From Ureibacillus endophyticus (lineage in GTDB: Bacteria; Bacillota; Bacilli; Bacillales_A; Planococcaceae), in NCBI RefSeq assembly GCF_003628435.1, contig NZ_RBZN01000005.1, positions 52,173-116,172 on the forward strand: a stretch of DNA of 64,000 nucleotides, read 5' to 3'. The notes beneath the pieces were generated by a model that worked only from the letters and a program-made list of their open reading frames with translations, was not told the DNA's origin and ran no database searches. This document shows positions 1-8,850 of this stretch, piece after piece (positions within the stretch are counted from its first letter, which is position 1; each line of letters begins with the position of its first letter). The translations under genes were made by a program, and so were the position numbers.

Positions 1-944
1 TCCGTGTATGCTTGAATAATTTTCGCAACAAGAGGGTGACGTACAACATCACCAGCTTCTAAGATTTGGAAATTAATATCTTTGACATATTTCAATGTGC
101 GTTCAGCAACAATTAATCCAGATTCAGTATTTTTTGGTAAGTCGATTTGGGATTTATCCCCAGTAATCACCATTTTAGACCCAAAACCTAAACGTGTTAA
201 AAACATTTTCATTTGTGCATGAGTCGTATTTTGAGCCTCATCAAGTATAACAAAAGCATCATCAAGTGTACGACCGCGCATATAGGCTAACGGTGCAATT
301 TCAATTGTACCACGCTCGATTAGTCGTTGTGTTTGTTCCGGCCCGTAAATATCATGCAATGCATCATATAACGGTCTAAGATAAGGATCTACTTTTTCTT
401 TTAAATCACCAGGTAGAAACCCTAATGATTCACCTGCTTCTACAGCAGGTCGCGTTAAAATGATTCGTTTCACGTGTCCATTTTTTAAACTTTGTGTTGC
501 CATTACTACAGCTAAATAAGTTTTACCAGTACCAGCAGGCCCAATTCCAAATACAAGGTCATTATGACGAATCGCTTTTATGTACTCGCGTTGACCAATT
601 GTTTTTGCTCGTATTGGCTTCCCTTTGTAGTTTCTGGCAATTTCTTCTTGATATAATTCAGCAAAATATTCGATTGTCCCTTTATTTACCATTTCTATTG
701 CAGTCGAAACATCACGTAAATCAATATTAATACCTTTTCGAATGACTTTTAATAATGCATGAAGAAGACTTGTAACTTGTTCTTTCTTTTCAGCTTCCCC
801 TGCAATTTGAATTACTTCACCACGGGTAATAATTTGAACTTGAAATGTTTCTTCGATTAACTTTAGATTAGCATCACTCATTCCAAGTAACATTACAGCT
901 TCGTTTGGGTTTTCTACTTGTAATTCTGATAATTGTTCTGTCAT
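1..944 (-). CDS. phoH: PhoH family P-loop ATPase (3' end missing)
   Basis: This is a PhoH-type cytoplasmic ATPase, a family thought to act in RNA metabolism. About 314 N-terminal residues are visible and the frame is still open at the window edge, so the C-terminus lies outside. A Walker A motif GIGPAGTGKT sits near residues 133-142 and a Walker B/DEAQ-like motif VILDEAQN near 232-239, with TRPAVEAGESLGFLPGD between them, which is diagnostic for the family. The ATG at 944 has AAGGAG upstream, inside the end of yqfD, so the two genes are probably cotranscribed and translationally coupled. The order yqfC-yqfD-phoH matches Bacillus subtilis. The biochemical role in the cell is not settled for this family. 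Confidence 0.95.
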   Translation of the reverse strand, partial: MTEQLSELQVENPNEAVMLLGMSDANLKLIEETFQVQIITRGEVIQIAGEAEKKEQVTSLLHALLKVIRKGINIDLRDVSTAIEMVNKGTIEYFAELYQEEIARNYKGKPIRAKTIGQREYIKAIRHNDLVFGIGPAGTGKTYLAVVMATQSLKNGHVKRIILTRPAVEAGESLGFLPGDLKEKVDPYLRPLYDALHDIYGPEQTQRLIERGTIEIAPLAYMRGRTLDDAFVILDEAQNTTHAQMKMFLTRLGFGSKMVITGDKSQIDLPKNTESGLIVAERTLKYVKDINFQILEAGDVVRHPLVAKIIQAYT

Positions 945-946
945 AA

Positions 947-2071
947 TCAATCTCCTTGGACAATAGGGTAGTTTTTAGCAATATTTTCATTTACCAAAAA
1001 TAGGACTTTCCCTTTAACTTTATCATCATCGAATGTAACGTGCAAAATGTTTTCTTTTTTTATAATCGTTTTCGGTGGTAAAGATTTTAATATTTTTTCG
1101 TGCAATAGCGGCAAAATGAACGATTCTAGTCGTTCTTCGGTAATCTCTTCCGTTACTGTAGTGTACTTTTGAGTCTTTTTGATTTCGATAAATTTTGAAA
1201 GCCACTCTGGCAAATCGACTTTTTGAAACGATTTTCCTTGCTCCTTTTCATTATTTATTTTGAAATCAAATACCCACTCCCGATTACTAGCTGAAATATA
1301 TGTTACTTTCCTTGGTATACTAAATTCTGTTTCAAGCCAGTAATCTGCATAAACTTCTCCAGAAGCCCCTATTACAATCGATTTATCTCCAACTGTAATA
1401 ACACCTGATACCAGTGTATCCCCTTTATATACAGTTGTATTCGGTAATACACGACGTTCTCCACTCGCGATTTCAAAATGTGTTATGACACCACTTTTAG
1501 CAGCTACTAAATGATTTTTGCCTTTTGTTTTATTTTCTTTATTATCTGTAATAGGTGCGAGCTGTGGAACGATCGTCATGCTACTACCTGTTTTTATTAT
1601 ATGCACCCAAGACAAGTCTCTTAACTGTTCCATGATAGTTTGACGTATTTCAAAATCTGATTTTACTTTTCCTTTGAGTGTTGGATAATCAAAATCTAAA
1701 TTTTCTTTAATAACTTTTTCGACTGCCACACGAAGTTCAGGTGTTTCTGCTTCAACTTTCACATCCCATATAAATCGAGAGAAAAGAATAGGTATGCAAA
1801 TTAAAAACAATAACCCTAAAGCTGTCCAACTATTTTTTTGTAAGATTCGCGATTCTTGTAAATAGCGAATCTTAACTTTCAAACGATATTTCTTTCTCGA
1901 AGCTCGAATAATCGGTATATCTTTTCGTGTCACTTCAAAGCGGATTTCTTGATCAAGATGTGCTAAATTTTTTATTTTCACATTTTTAACATGTAGATGT
2001 TGGATAAAAGCGTTTGCCCCGCTACCTTTATTTATACGAATTTCAACAGGTCGATTATCGTATTTTTTCAT
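947..2071 (-). CDS. yqfD: Sporulation membrane protein YqfD
   Basis: YqfD is a sporulation protein of unknown biochemistry, thought to act in the mother-cell membrane. The 374-residue product has a basic N-terminal domain (about 1-85), one hydrophobic segment near residues 87-107 (LGLLFLICIPILFSRFIWDV) and a long extracytoplasmic domain. I start at ATG 2071, which has AGGTG seven bases upstream; an ATG two codons earlier lies too close to that site. The length is slightly below the usual 390-400. The gene overlaps the end of yqfC, so the two are an operon. In B. subtilis yqfC and yqfD are sigma-E genes, and a matching promoter candidate lies before yqfC here. Confidence 0.9.
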   Translation of the reverse strand: MKKYDNRPVEIRINKGSGANAFIQHLHVKNVKIKNLAHLDQEIRFEVTRKDIPIIRASRKKYRLKVKIRYLQESRILQKNSWTALGLLFLICIPILFSRFIWDVKVEAETPELRVAVEKVIKENLDFDYPTLKGKVKSDFEIRQTIMEQLRDLSWVHIIKTGSSMTIVPQLAPITDNKENKTKGKNHLVAAKSGVITHFEIASGERRVLPNTTVYKGDTLVSGVITVGDKSIVIGASGEVYADYWLETEFSIPRKVTYISASNREWVFDFKINNEKEQGKSFQKVDLPEWLSKFIEIKKTQKYTTVTEEITEERLESFILPLLHEKILKSLPPKTIIKKENILHVTFDDDKVKGKVLFLVNENIAKNYPIVQGD

Positions 2072-2309
2072 AGTCATTCACCTGTCTCTTCATTTCAAAA
2101 CTTTGTAGTCCTTCTACATGGATAATGAATTCTTCCTCTTTTAATACATCTATATGTACTTCCTCCGCTTTTATTAAAATTGAAAAATCCTCATATAAAA
2201 ATGCACAATGTCTATCAGAAGCTTCTAGAAATTTATATGTTCCAATCAATCTTAATTGGCGACAATTTGATATTTCAATTAATGGATCACTTTGGAATAA
2301 TTTTTTCAA
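2055..2309 (-). CDS. yqfC: Sporulation protein YqfC (YabP/YqfC family)
   Basis: This small protein of 84 residues belongs by position and sequence to the YabP/YqfC family, which is needed for sporulation in B. subtilis, mechanism unknown. The conserved part runs from ISNCRQLRLIGTYKF to the IHVEGLQSFEM end. I chose the TTG at 2309 because GAAAGGGGGC lies at the right distance before it. A longer reading from an ATG-like codon at 2372 would have no ribosome site and would include the proposed sigma-E promoter. The last bases overlap yqfD, which suggests translational coupling. Sequence identity to the family is modest, so the call leans partly on gene order. Confidence 0.8.
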   Translation of the reverse strand: MKKLFQSDPLIEISNCRQLRLIGTYKFLEASDRHCAFLYEDFSILIKAEEVHIDVLKEEEFIIHVEGLQSFEMKRQVNDYEKIR

Positions 2310-2331
2310 ATTAAAATGCCCCCTTTCGCAA

Positions 2332-2360
2332 AGTATATGCTTATGCGAAAAGGGACATGA
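2332..2360 (-). promoter_or_regulatory. Candidate sigma-E promoter of yqfC-yqfD
   Basis: On the minus strand TCATGTC (2354-2360) is followed after 14 bases by CATATACT (2332-2339). The -10 fits the sigma-E form CATAnnnT and the spacing is typical; the -35 is a weaker match. The same layout occurs before sigK in this window. B. subtilis yqfC and yqfD belong to the sigma-E regulon, which supports the reading. Confidence 0.5.
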
Positions 2361-2412
2361 TTTCAAATTCACGATTTGGTATTTTATTAAATAGATTTTA
2401 CATTTAATAAAA

Positions 2413-2853
2413 TTAGCGCTGTTTTGCCTTAGGAGGACCTAATATTTCTGAAGTGATAATCGCCTGTACAAGAGATTCTCTATCTTTGGGAATAATGCTT
2501 CCAATTTCTTTACTTTTAATTGGATCTTGGAGCTTAGCTTCTTTTCCTTTAGAGATTTGTTTAGTAGAACGATTTACATCAAATTTAGGTCTTGAATTTT
2601 CCTTTTTTTCAATAACTACTGGTTTTTCTATTTTCACTTCTGGTTCTGGTTGAACGGTTGGATTTGCCTTTTCATTAAGTTGTTGAAAGATTTCACTAGC
2701 AAAATCCTCTAATGTTCTAGCTTTTTTAGGTTGATGTTGTTTTTGGTCAAAAACTGGTTCTTTTTTATTATTAAATGGTGGCATCCCTTTTTGTTCTTTA
2801 CTTTTTTTATTACCACTAAATAAAGAACTAATGATGAAAAGTACCACCATCAT
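2413..2853 (-). CDS. Single-pass membrane protein at the yqfB position
   Basis: The 146-residue product begins with a hydrophobic segment (MVVLFIISSLFSG) followed by a basic stretch, so it is probably an N-terminally anchored protein with a cytoplasmic, charged and low-complexity body. The middle is rich in Lys, Gln, Glu and Pro and looks disordered. The C-terminus ends in a more ordered stretch, ITSEILGPPKAKQR. The ATG at 2853 has GGAAGG seven bases upstream and is preferred over an in-frame TTG further up. It lies between floA and yqfC, where B. subtilis has yqfB, but I cannot confirm homology. A role with the flotillin operon is inference from position. Confidence 0.75.
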   Translation of the reverse strand: MMVVLFIISSLFSGNKKSKEQKGMPPFNNKKEPVFDQKQHQPKKARTLEDFASEIFQQLNEKANPTVQPEPEVKIEKPVVIEKKENSRPKFDVNRSTKQISKGKEAKLQDPIKSKEIGSIIPKDRESLVQAIITSEILGPPKAKQR

Positions 2854-2904
2854 GATTATACCTTCCAAATTCGTACACTCCCTTCATGAGGTGTGTGAAA
2901 ATTT

Positions 2905-3903
2905 CTATTTATCTGGTGTATCATTTTTTTCATTTGTTACTTTTGCAATGGAATCACGCATAGATGTATCTGCTTGAATATTTTTATAGTTCATATAATC
3001 CATAATTCCAAAGTTTCCAGAACGTAATGCTTCTGCCATCGCCATTGGTACTTCAGCCTCTGCTTCTACTACTTTTGCTTTCATTTCCTGAACTTTTGCT
3101 ACCATCTCTTGCTCTTTTGCTACGGCCATTGCACGGCGTTCTTCCGCTTTCGCTTGTGCAATATTTTTATCAGCTTGTGCTTGCTCGATTTGTAATTCAG
3201 CACCGATATTTTTACCAACATCAACGTCCGCAATATCAATGGATAAGATTTCAAAGGCCGTTCCTGAATCTAAACCTTTTGCAAGTACTGTTTGAGAAAT
3301 TAAATCTGGATTTTCTAAAACTTTTGAATGGCTTTCACTTGAACCAATTGTCGATACAATCCCCTCACCTACACGGGCGATGATTGTATCTTCCCCGGCA
3401 CCACCAACAAGGCGATCTAAGTTTGCGCGTACAGTAATACGAGCTTTCGCTTTTACTTCAATCCCGTTAATTGCAACCCCTGCAATAAATGGCGTTTCAA
3501 TAACTTTAGGGTTAACAGACATTTGCACTGCCTCTAATACATCACGACCAGCTAAGTCAATAGCTGCACAACGTTCAAAAGATAACTCAATATTTGCACG
3601 TTGAGCGGCAATTAAAGCATTAATTACTCGGTCTACATTACCACCTGCTAAGTAATGGGACTCTAATTGGTTAATTGTCACATCAAGTCCAGCTTTATGC
3701 GCCTTAATTAAAGGATTCACTACTCTTGCTGGAATTACTCGACGTAATCTCATCCCAATTAAAGTAAAGATACTAACTCTAACACCTGCTGCTATAGCAC
3801 TAATCCATAGCGCTACCGGTACAAATGTAAAGAATACTGATAAAACAATAATAACTACAACTATGCCGATAATTAAACTAATGGCTGCTGCATCAAAAAT
3901 CAT
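2905..3903 (-). CDS. floA: Flotillin-like protein FloA
   Basis: FloA organises functional membrane microdomains. The 332-residue protein matches the family in length: an N-terminal membrane-inserting hairpin (about 5-45), an SPFH-like domain around [22 protein letters not shown], and an Ala/Glu/Lys-rich coiled coil with EA repeats (about 230-300), ending in the conserved [19 protein letters not shown]. The start overlaps the end of the upstream NfeD gene by four bases (ATGA type), so the two are translationally coupled. This pairing is typical of flotillin operons, and a sigma-W-type promoter stands before the pair. Confidence 0.97.
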   Translation of the reverse strand: MIFDAAAISLIIGIVVVIIVLSVFFTFVPVALWISAIAAGVRVSIFTLIGMRLRRVIPARVVNPLIKAHKAGLDVTINQLESHYLAGGNVDRVINALIAAQRANIELSFERCAAIDLAGRDVLEAVQMSVNPKVIETPFIAGVAINGIEVKAKARITVRANLDRLVGGAGEDTIIARVGEGIVSTIGSSESHSKVLENPDLISQTVLAKGLDSGTAFEILSIDIADVDVGKNIGAELQIEQAQADKNIAQAKAEERRAMAVAKEQEMVAKVQEMKAKVVEAEAEVPMAMAEALRSGNFGIMDYMNYKNIQADTSMRDSIAKVTNEKNDTPDK

Positions 3904-5231
3904 ACTTCTTCCACTCCTTTTTTCAGTTCTCTCACTACTATTCTTGACCCTTCAACTCGAATTACTTCAATTTTTTTATTTACATCAATATAGCTACCCT
4001 CTGACACAACATCAATTCGTTCATTTCCAATTAAAACTGTTCCCGCAGGACGAAGAGGTGTAATTGTGTCACCGATTTTTCCTAGTAACTCAATACGGTT
4101 CACATTCGATACATACCCTTCTTCCGTTGTCGTGGCATCTCTTAAAATAAGCTTGTTGAAAACATGAAGATTTTTTCCGAAGAATTTCATTAGTACCACC
4201 ATTCCTATAACAGAAATAATCAGTGCGATTAAAATCGAATACGCCATATGAACCACACTTTCTCCTGCAAATAATAAACTTATAATCATCAATGCGCCAC
4301 CAATAATACCAACAATACCACCTGGTACAAATAGTTCTGCAATTAATAATATAAAGCCTATTGCAAAAATCAATATTGATTCATACCCTGCAAATCCGGC
4401 AATAAAATGTCCAAAGAAAAATGCTGCAAACGAAGTAAGTCCAACAATACCCGGTATGCCAAATCCTGGTGAAAATAATTCAATCACTAACCCAAAACTC
4501 GCAATTGTTAATAGCAACGTTACAACAATTGGATTTGTTATAAATCGAGCTAGTTTTTCAGCAAAAGTTGGTTCAATGGACACAACTTCACTTTTTGACA
4601 AACCAAGTTCAGCGAGAAGTTCATTTAAATTAGCAACTGTACCATCTGAATAACCTACTTCAAGTGCTTCTTCCGCGGATAAAGTTAATAGTTTTCCAAT
4701 TGGTGCTCGAAATTTTGGTAAATTAATTGATTCATCTGCCATGGCTTGTGCATAAAGCGGATCCTTACCAGAAGATTCTGCAGCAGCCCTCATTTCTGCA
4801 ATCCACGCACTATTTGCTTTTTTACTAGCTGCATTTCCTGCACTATCAATAATAGCTGCCGCCCCAATTGTTCCATTCGGCACCATGTAGATTTTATCAG
4901 CGTGTAAGCTTAAATAGGCTCCTGCTGAATGCGCTTTCGAATTTACAAAAGCGATAATATTCAATGGTGTACTATCCATAAGTTTCGCTATATCCTCAGC
5001 GGCATCTGTAAAACCTCCTGGGGTATGTATCTCTAATATGACTGTTTTAGCCTTTGCTTCAACGGCTTCATCAAATGCACGCTTTAAATAGGCATGTAAC
5101 CCTTTTTCCACTTCATCTTCCAGCAGAATATGATACACTCGGTCATTTGCATGTACTGTTAAACTCGGTAAGAAAAGAACGAATGATAGCAACAACATTA
5201 TAGTCCAGCTAAACATTCTCCCTTTGTTCAT
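3900..5231 (-). CDS. yqeZ: NfeD-family membrane serine protease YqeZ
   Basis: This is a long NfeD (NfeD1b) protein of 443 residues that works with flotillin. It has a signal peptide (MNKGRMFSW then a leucine-rich core, cut near VHA-ND), a ClpP-like serine protease domain with the nucleophile region [16 protein letters not shown], four to five membrane segments (about 225-340), and a C-terminal OB-fold NfeD domain (about 365-443). GGGAGG lies before ATG 5231, which is why the eleven upstream in-frame codons are excluded. A perfect sigma-W-type promoter is 47 bases upstream, matching the cell-envelope-stress control known for this operon in B. subtilis. Confidence 0.95.
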   Translation of the reverse strand: MNKGRMFSWTIMLLLSFVLFLPSLTVHANDRVYHILLEDEVEKGLHAYLKRAFDEAVEAKAKTVILEIHTPGGFTDAAEDIAKLMDSTPLNIIAFVNSKAHSAGAYLSLHADKIYMVPNGTIGAAAIIDSAGNAASKKANSAWIAEMRAAAESSGKDPLYAQAMADESINLPKFRAPIGKLLTLSAEEALEVGYSDGTVANLNELLAELGLSKSEVVSIEPTFAEKLARFITNPIVVTLLLTIASFGLVIELFSPGFGIPGIVGLTSFAAFFFGHFIAGFAGYESILIFAIGFILLIAELFVPGGIVGIIGGALMIISLLFAGESVVHMAYSILIALIISVIGMVVLMKFFGKNLHVFNKLILRDATTTEEGYVSNVNRIELLGKIGDTITPLRPAGTVLIGNERIDVVSEGSYIDVNKKIEVIRVEGSRIVVRELKKGVEEV

Positions 5232-5277
5232 TGTTCCACCTCCCTTTATGTAGCAGTTTTTCATTTGTTATCTTATT

Positions 5278-5303
5278 TACGAATGAATGATAGGAAAGTT
5301 TCA
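5278..5303 (-). promoter_or_regulatory. Sigma-W-type promoter of yqeZ-floA
   Basis: The minus strand reads TGAAAC (5298-5303), 16 bases, then CGTA (5278-5281). This is the exact sigma-W consensus and spacing. In B. subtilis the yqeZ-yqfA-yqfB operon is a sigma-W target, so the site is very likely real. The rest of the 336-base gap to rpsU holds the rpsU terminator and A+T-rich DNA; the yqeY gene found here in B. subtilis is absent. Confidence 0.85.
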
Positions 5304-5463
5304 AAATTTAATCAAATAATGTTTTATTTATGTATAAAAAATTTTTCAACCATTAGAATATTATTATCTCATGTATTTTCCCACTTTTGAAATATTTCAA
5401 TTAATCCTTATAAAAATAAGAAAAAGTACATATAATACACTTTGTAAAAAAGTCCAAAAAAGT

Positions 5464-5508
5464 AAAATACCCCAGTATCTGTATAATTACAAATACTAGG
5501 GTATATCA
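5464..5508 (-). terminator. Rho-independent terminator after rpsU
   Basis: A hairpin pairs ATACCCTAGTATTTG with CAGATACTGGGGTAT on the minus strand and is followed by TTTTACTTTTTT. It sits about 60 bases beyond the rpsU stop codon. The other strand also carries a T-run, so it may act in both directions. Confidence 0.8.
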
Positions 5509-5567
5509 TTTTTTGTCCTCAGTGAATCATAAAATTGCGTGTTATGAACGTAGGGATTGTTAGGAAA

Positions 5568-5741
5568 TTACCACTTACGTTTACGTGCAGCTTCTGATTT
5601 CTTTTTACGTTTTACGCTCGGTTTTTCATAAAATTCGCGTTTTCTAACCTCTTGAATTGTACCACTTTTAGATACAGTACGTTTGAAGCGGCGAAGAGCA
5701 TCTTCAAGCGATTCGTTTTTTCTAACGACAGTTTTTGACAT
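5568..5741 (-). CDS. rpsU: 30S ribosomal protein S21
   Basis: The 57-residue, strongly basic product begins [19 protein letters not shown] and ends in a Lys/Arg-rich tail, the standard form and length of S21, which binds the 30S platform during initiation. ATG 5741 follows GGAGGGAGGG; eight in-frame codons upstream are not expected to be translated. A strong promoter (5812-5840) and a terminator (5464-5508) bound it, so it looks monocistronic. In B. subtilis yqeY follows, but not here. Confidence 0.97.
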   Translation of the reverse strand: MSKTVVRKNESLEDALRRFKRTVSKSGTIQEVRKREFYEKPSVKRKKKSEAARKRKW

Positions 5742-5811
5742 CTCTCTTTCCCTCCCTCCGAACACACGTCAATACACCAATAACAACTTTCCGTTACTTG
5801 TGTACTAAAGA

Positions 5812-5840
5812 ATTATAACGTATAGTTTTTAATCAGTCAA
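5812..5840 (-). promoter_or_regulatory. Sigma-A promoter of rpsU
   Basis: The minus strand has TTGACT (5835-5840), 17 bases, then TATAAT (5812-5817). This near-consensus housekeeping promoter is about 70 bases before the S21 start. Confidence 0.85.
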
Positions 5841-5855
5841 TAGAAAGAATTATAA

Positions 5856-6524
5856 TTAATAGTTAGAATCGGAAATTAATCCTTGCATGATCGCAACACC
5901 TGAACTTGCACCTATTCTTGTTGCCCCTGCTTCAACCATTTTTTTCATATCTTCTAATGAGCGTACCCCACCAGAAGCCTTCACTCCGATAGTAGGTCCA
6001 ACAGTTTTTCTCATTAATGCAACATCCTCAACTGTCGCTCCACCAGTTGAAAAACCTGTAGATGTTTTTACGAAGTCAGCACCTGCTTCAACAGATAGTT
6101 CACAAGCTTTTACCTTTTCTTCGTCTGTTAATAACGAAGTTTCAATAATTACTTTTACTAGAGTACCATTCGCTGCTGCTACAACTGCTTTAATATCGTC
6201 ACGGACAATATCGTATTGACCTTCTTTTAATGCTCCAATATTGATAACCATATCAATTTCTTCAGCACCATTTTCAATCGCATTTTTAGTTTCAAAAGCT
6301 TTTACTTCAGATGTAGTTGCACCTAAAGGAAATCCGATAACCGTACATACTTTTACATTTGTACCTTTTAATAATGTAGAGCTTAAGTTAACCCAAGTTG
6401 GATTTACACAAACTGATGCAAACTCATATTTTTTTGCTTCATCACAGATTTTTTCAATTTGTGACTTTGTTGCTTCTGGTTTCAGTAAAGTATGATCAAT
6501 CATCGATGCATAATTTTTTGACAT
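5856..6524 (-). CDS. deoC: Deoxyribose-phosphate aldolase
   Basis: DeoC splits 2-deoxyribose 5-phosphate into glyceraldehyde 3-phosphate and acetaldehyde in deoxynucleoside breakdown. The 222-residue TIM-barrel protein shows the Schiff-base lysine in [14 protein letters not shown] (about 152-165) and the second lysine in [10 protein letters not shown] (about 180-190). AAGGAG precedes the ATG. It sits between rpsU and mtaB rather than in a nucleoside operon; B. subtilis has yqeW at this place. Its expression with the neighbours is unclear because terminators flank both sides. Confidence 0.96.
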   Translation of the reverse strand: MSKNYASMIDHTLLKPEATKSQIEKICDEAKKYEFASVCVNPTWVNLSSTLLKGTNVKVCTVIGFPLGATTSEVKAFETKNAIENGAEEIDMVINIGALKEGQYDIVRDDIKAVVAAANGTLVKVIIETSLLTDEEKVKACELSVEAGADFVKTSTGFSTGGATVEDVALMRKTVGPTIGVKASGGVRSLEDMKKMVEAGATRIGASSGVAIMQGLISDSNY

Positions 6525-6618
6525 GAAAATTACTCCTTTTACAATTTAAGTTGTACGTACCTCTTAATAATACCATTAAAAATGAAATTATCGAATTTAC
6601 AGATTGTTTATTTTCTTA

Positions 6619-6631
6619 TTTTGTCCCAAAC
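6619..6631. repeat. Solo TTTTGTCCCAAAC motif
   Basis: This 13-base motif is the same as the terminal inverted repeat of the element at 48.2-48.45 kb (12 of 13 bases to one end, all to the reverse of the other). It stands alone between the mtaB terminator and the deoC start. It may be a leftover of the same repeat family. Confidence 0.35.
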
Positions 6632-6643
6632 AGAAAAAATAAA

Positions 6644-6676
6644 AAGCGACAAAACCGTTTTATTGTTTTGTCGCTT
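6644..6676 (-). terminator. Terminator after mtaB
   Basis: A perfect 12-base stem AAGCGACAAAAC / GTTTTGTCGCTT with a nine-base loop is followed on the minus strand by TTTATTTTTT. It lies five bases after the mtaB stop codon. Confidence 0.9.
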
Positions 6677-6680
6677 AAAA

Positions 6681-8015
6681 TTATTGTACTTGTTCTGCTA
6701 AAACTCTAACAAATTGTCCTTCATTATAAGGATAACCTGCTTTTAAAATTTTTACTTTAATTAATTTTCCAATAAGGTCTTCTGAACCTTCAAATACAAC
6801 ACGTAAATAGTTATCTGTATAACCTACGAAAAGATTTGGATTGTCACTTTCTTTATAGTGCTCTTCTGGAATAATTTCTAATACTTCACCTTCAAAACGA
6901 GATGCATATTCTTTTGCAAGTTGGTCGTTTAACGTTAATAAACGGTGTACTCGCTCATTTTTTACATCTTCATCGATTTGGTCTTCCATTCGCGCTGCCG
7001 GTGTTCCAGTACGTTTAGAGAATGGGAATACATGAAGTTCAGCAAATTTATGTTTCGCAATAAAATTATAAGTCTCCATGAATTCTTCTTCAGTTTCACC
7101 AGGGAAACCAACAATTACATCAGAAGTAATCGCTAAATCTGGTAACGCATCATTTAAACGCTCTAGACGTTCTGCAAAGAAGTCCATCGTATATTTACGA
7201 CGCATACGCTTTAATACTGTATCTGAACCAGATTGAATTGGAATGTGTAAATGGCGAACAACAATATTTGAATTTTTTAATACATCTATCACTTCATCTG
7301 TTAATTGAGATGCTTCAATCGATGAAATACGTAAACGTTTAAGCCCCTTAACGTTTGCTTCTAAATCTCGTAAAAGTTGAGCTAAGTTATAATCTTTGAA
7401 ATCTTGTCCATATCCACCTGTATGGATACCTGTTAATACAATTTCAAGATATCCTGCATCTACAAGTTGTTGTGCCTGTTTAATTACTTCTTGTGGGTCA
7501 CGTGAACGCATTAAACCACGTGCCCATGGAATAATACAGAACGTACAGAAGTTATTACAGCCTTCTTGGATTTTTAAAGATGCTCTCGTACGGTCAGTAA
7601 AATACGGCACATCTAATTCTTCATATACACGGTTTTTCATGATATTACGAACCGCGTTGATTGGTTGACGTTCTTGTCTATATTGATCTATGTAACCCAA
7701 CATTTTCTGACGATCTTGAGTACCTACAACAATATCAACACCTGGTATTGCCATGATCTCAGCTGGAGAAGTTTGTGCATAACAGCCTGTTACACAAATT
7801 ACTGCATCTGGATTTTGACGTACTGCACGACGTATTACTTGGCGTGATTTTTTATCACCAGTATTTGTTACAGTACATGTATTAATAACATAAACGTCCG
7901 CTTGGTGTTCAAAATCAGTACGTTCATATCCATGCTCTTTAAAAAGTTGCCATATTGCTTCTGTTTCATAATGGTTTACTTTACAGCCTAATGTATGAAA
8001 AGCCACCGTTGACAT
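6681..8015 (-). CDS. mtaB: tRNA t6A37 methylthiotransferase MtaB
   Basis: MtaB adds a methylthio group to t6A at tRNA position 37, next to the anticodon. The 444-residue protein has the N-terminal UPF0004 domain with cysteines in TLGCKVN, NTCTVTN and VTGCYAQ, which bind one iron-sulfur cluster, then the radical-SAM motif CNNFCTFC (about 150-157) and a C-terminal TRAM domain. Length and order are standard for the B. subtilis YqeV type. It is 16 bases after rsmE, in the prmA-rsmE-mtaB row conserved among Bacillales. Confidence 0.97.
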   Translation of the reverse strand: MSTVAFHTLGCKVNHYETEAIWQLFKEHGYERTDFEHQADVYVINTCTVTNTGDKKSRQVIRRAVRQNPDAVICVTGCYAQTSPAEIMAIPGVDIVVGTQDRQKMLGYIDQYRQERQPINAVRNIMKNRVYEELDVPYFTDRTRASLKIQEGCNNFCTFCIIPWARGLMRSRDPQEVIKQAQQLVDAGYLEIVLTGIHTGGYGQDFKDYNLAQLLRDLEANVKGLKRLRISSIEASQLTDEVIDVLKNSNIVVRHLHIPIQSGSDTVLKRMRRKYTMDFFAERLERLNDALPDLAITSDVIVGFPGETEEEFMETYNFIAKHKFAELHVFPFSKRTGTPAARMEDQIDEDVKNERVHRLLTLNDQLAKEYASRFEGEVLEIIPEEHYKESDNPNLFVGYTDNYLRVVFEGSEDLIGKLIKVKILKAGYPYNEGQFVRVLAEQVQ

Positions 8016-8031
8016 TTATTTAACACCTCTT

Positions 8032-8775
8032 TCATTCAAATTCATATGAAATAGCAGAAAGCGCATATAATGGCGCAGTTTCTGCTCGTAATATTCGAGG
8101 TCCAAGAGACATAGTTTCACTACCAGCTTCTATTAAGCTTTTTGCCTCATTACGAGATATTCCACCTTCAGGACCGAAAATTAATAAAATAGACTTCGAT
8201 TCATTATCATACACTTTTTTTAGTTTATCCGCAAATCTTGTACGTATTTCTTGTTTGGCATCTTCTTCATCTGCAATAAAAACTGCATCATAATTCGGGA
8301 TAATCGATAATAATTGTTTAAATGAGATAGGACTCATAATTTCAGGTATTTGTGTTCGGTGTGATTGTTCAGCAGCTTCTTTTGCAATTTTTTGTAATCG
8401 CTCTGTCTTCTTTTCACCCTTTTTGTCATCCCATTTCACGATCGAACGTTCAGCTGCAAAAGGAATCAAGGCATGCATACCGAGTTCTGTTCCTTTTTGA
8501 GTAATTAAATCTAGTTTATCCCCTTTTGGTAAACCACAAGCAATCGTTACTTGGACAGGCATCTCCGGTGAAGGAATTGTTTCTCCCGTTTGCTTTACGA
8601 TAACATTTTGTCCCACTGATACAATTTTGCAAATATAGGCAGTATTATTTTGTACAACAATCAATGATTCGCCGATTTCCATTCGCATCACTTTTAAAAT
8701 GTGTTTCGCATTTTCCCCTGTTATAATCACTTCATTTTGGTCGTTAAATTGTTCATCTATGAAATAACGCTGCAT
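8032..8775 (-). CDS. rsmE: 16S rRNA (uracil1498-N3)-methyltransferase RsmE
   Basis: RsmE methylates U1498 of 16S rRNA. The 247-residue protein has an N-terminal PUA-like domain (MQRYFIDEQF to about 75) and a C-terminal SPOUT domain with the trefoil-knot motifs IFGPEGGIS and SLGPRILRAETAPLYAL, which bind S-adenosylmethionine. GAGGTG precedes the ATG. It follows prmA, with a terminator-like hairpin in the 75-base gap, and is close to mtaB. Confidence 0.96.
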   Translation of the reverse strand: MQRYFIDEQFNDQNEVIITGENAKHILKVMRMEIGESLIVVQNNTAYICKIVSVGQNVIVKQTGETIPSPEMPVQVTIACGLPKGDKLDLITQKGTELGMHALIPFAAERSIVKWDDKKGEKKTERLQKIAKEAAEQSHRTQIPEIMSPISFKQLLSIIPNYDAVFIADEEDAKQEIRTRFADKLKKVYDNESKSILLIFGPEGGISRNEAKSLIEAGSETMSLGPRILRAETAPLYALSAISYEFE

Positions 8776-8813
8776 TTTGCACCTCAGTCGAAAGTAATAT
8801 GTAATGAAAAAGA

Positions 8814-8845
8814 AGGAGTTGACCCACGGGTTTGGGACAACTCCT
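8814..8845 (-). terminator. Hairpin terminator between prmA and rsmE
   Basis: The minus strand pairs AGGAGTTG with CAACTCCT and continues TCTTTTTCA, with extra CCC/GGG pairing possible inside the loop. It is five bases after the prmA stop, so it may reduce read-through to rsmE. The loop contains TTTGGGACAA on the plus strand, a short match to a repeat end seen elsewhere. Confidence 0.65.
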
Positions 8846-8850
8846 GTACA

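Noticed and set aside
2125..2394. Plus-strand frame opposite yqfC
   Set aside because: It is antisense to a gene with clear ribosome site and synteny and has no start signal.
3027..3383. Leucine-rich plus-strand frame opposite floA
   Set aside because: It is the antisense image of the Ala/Glu/Lys coiled coil of FloA and has no start signal.
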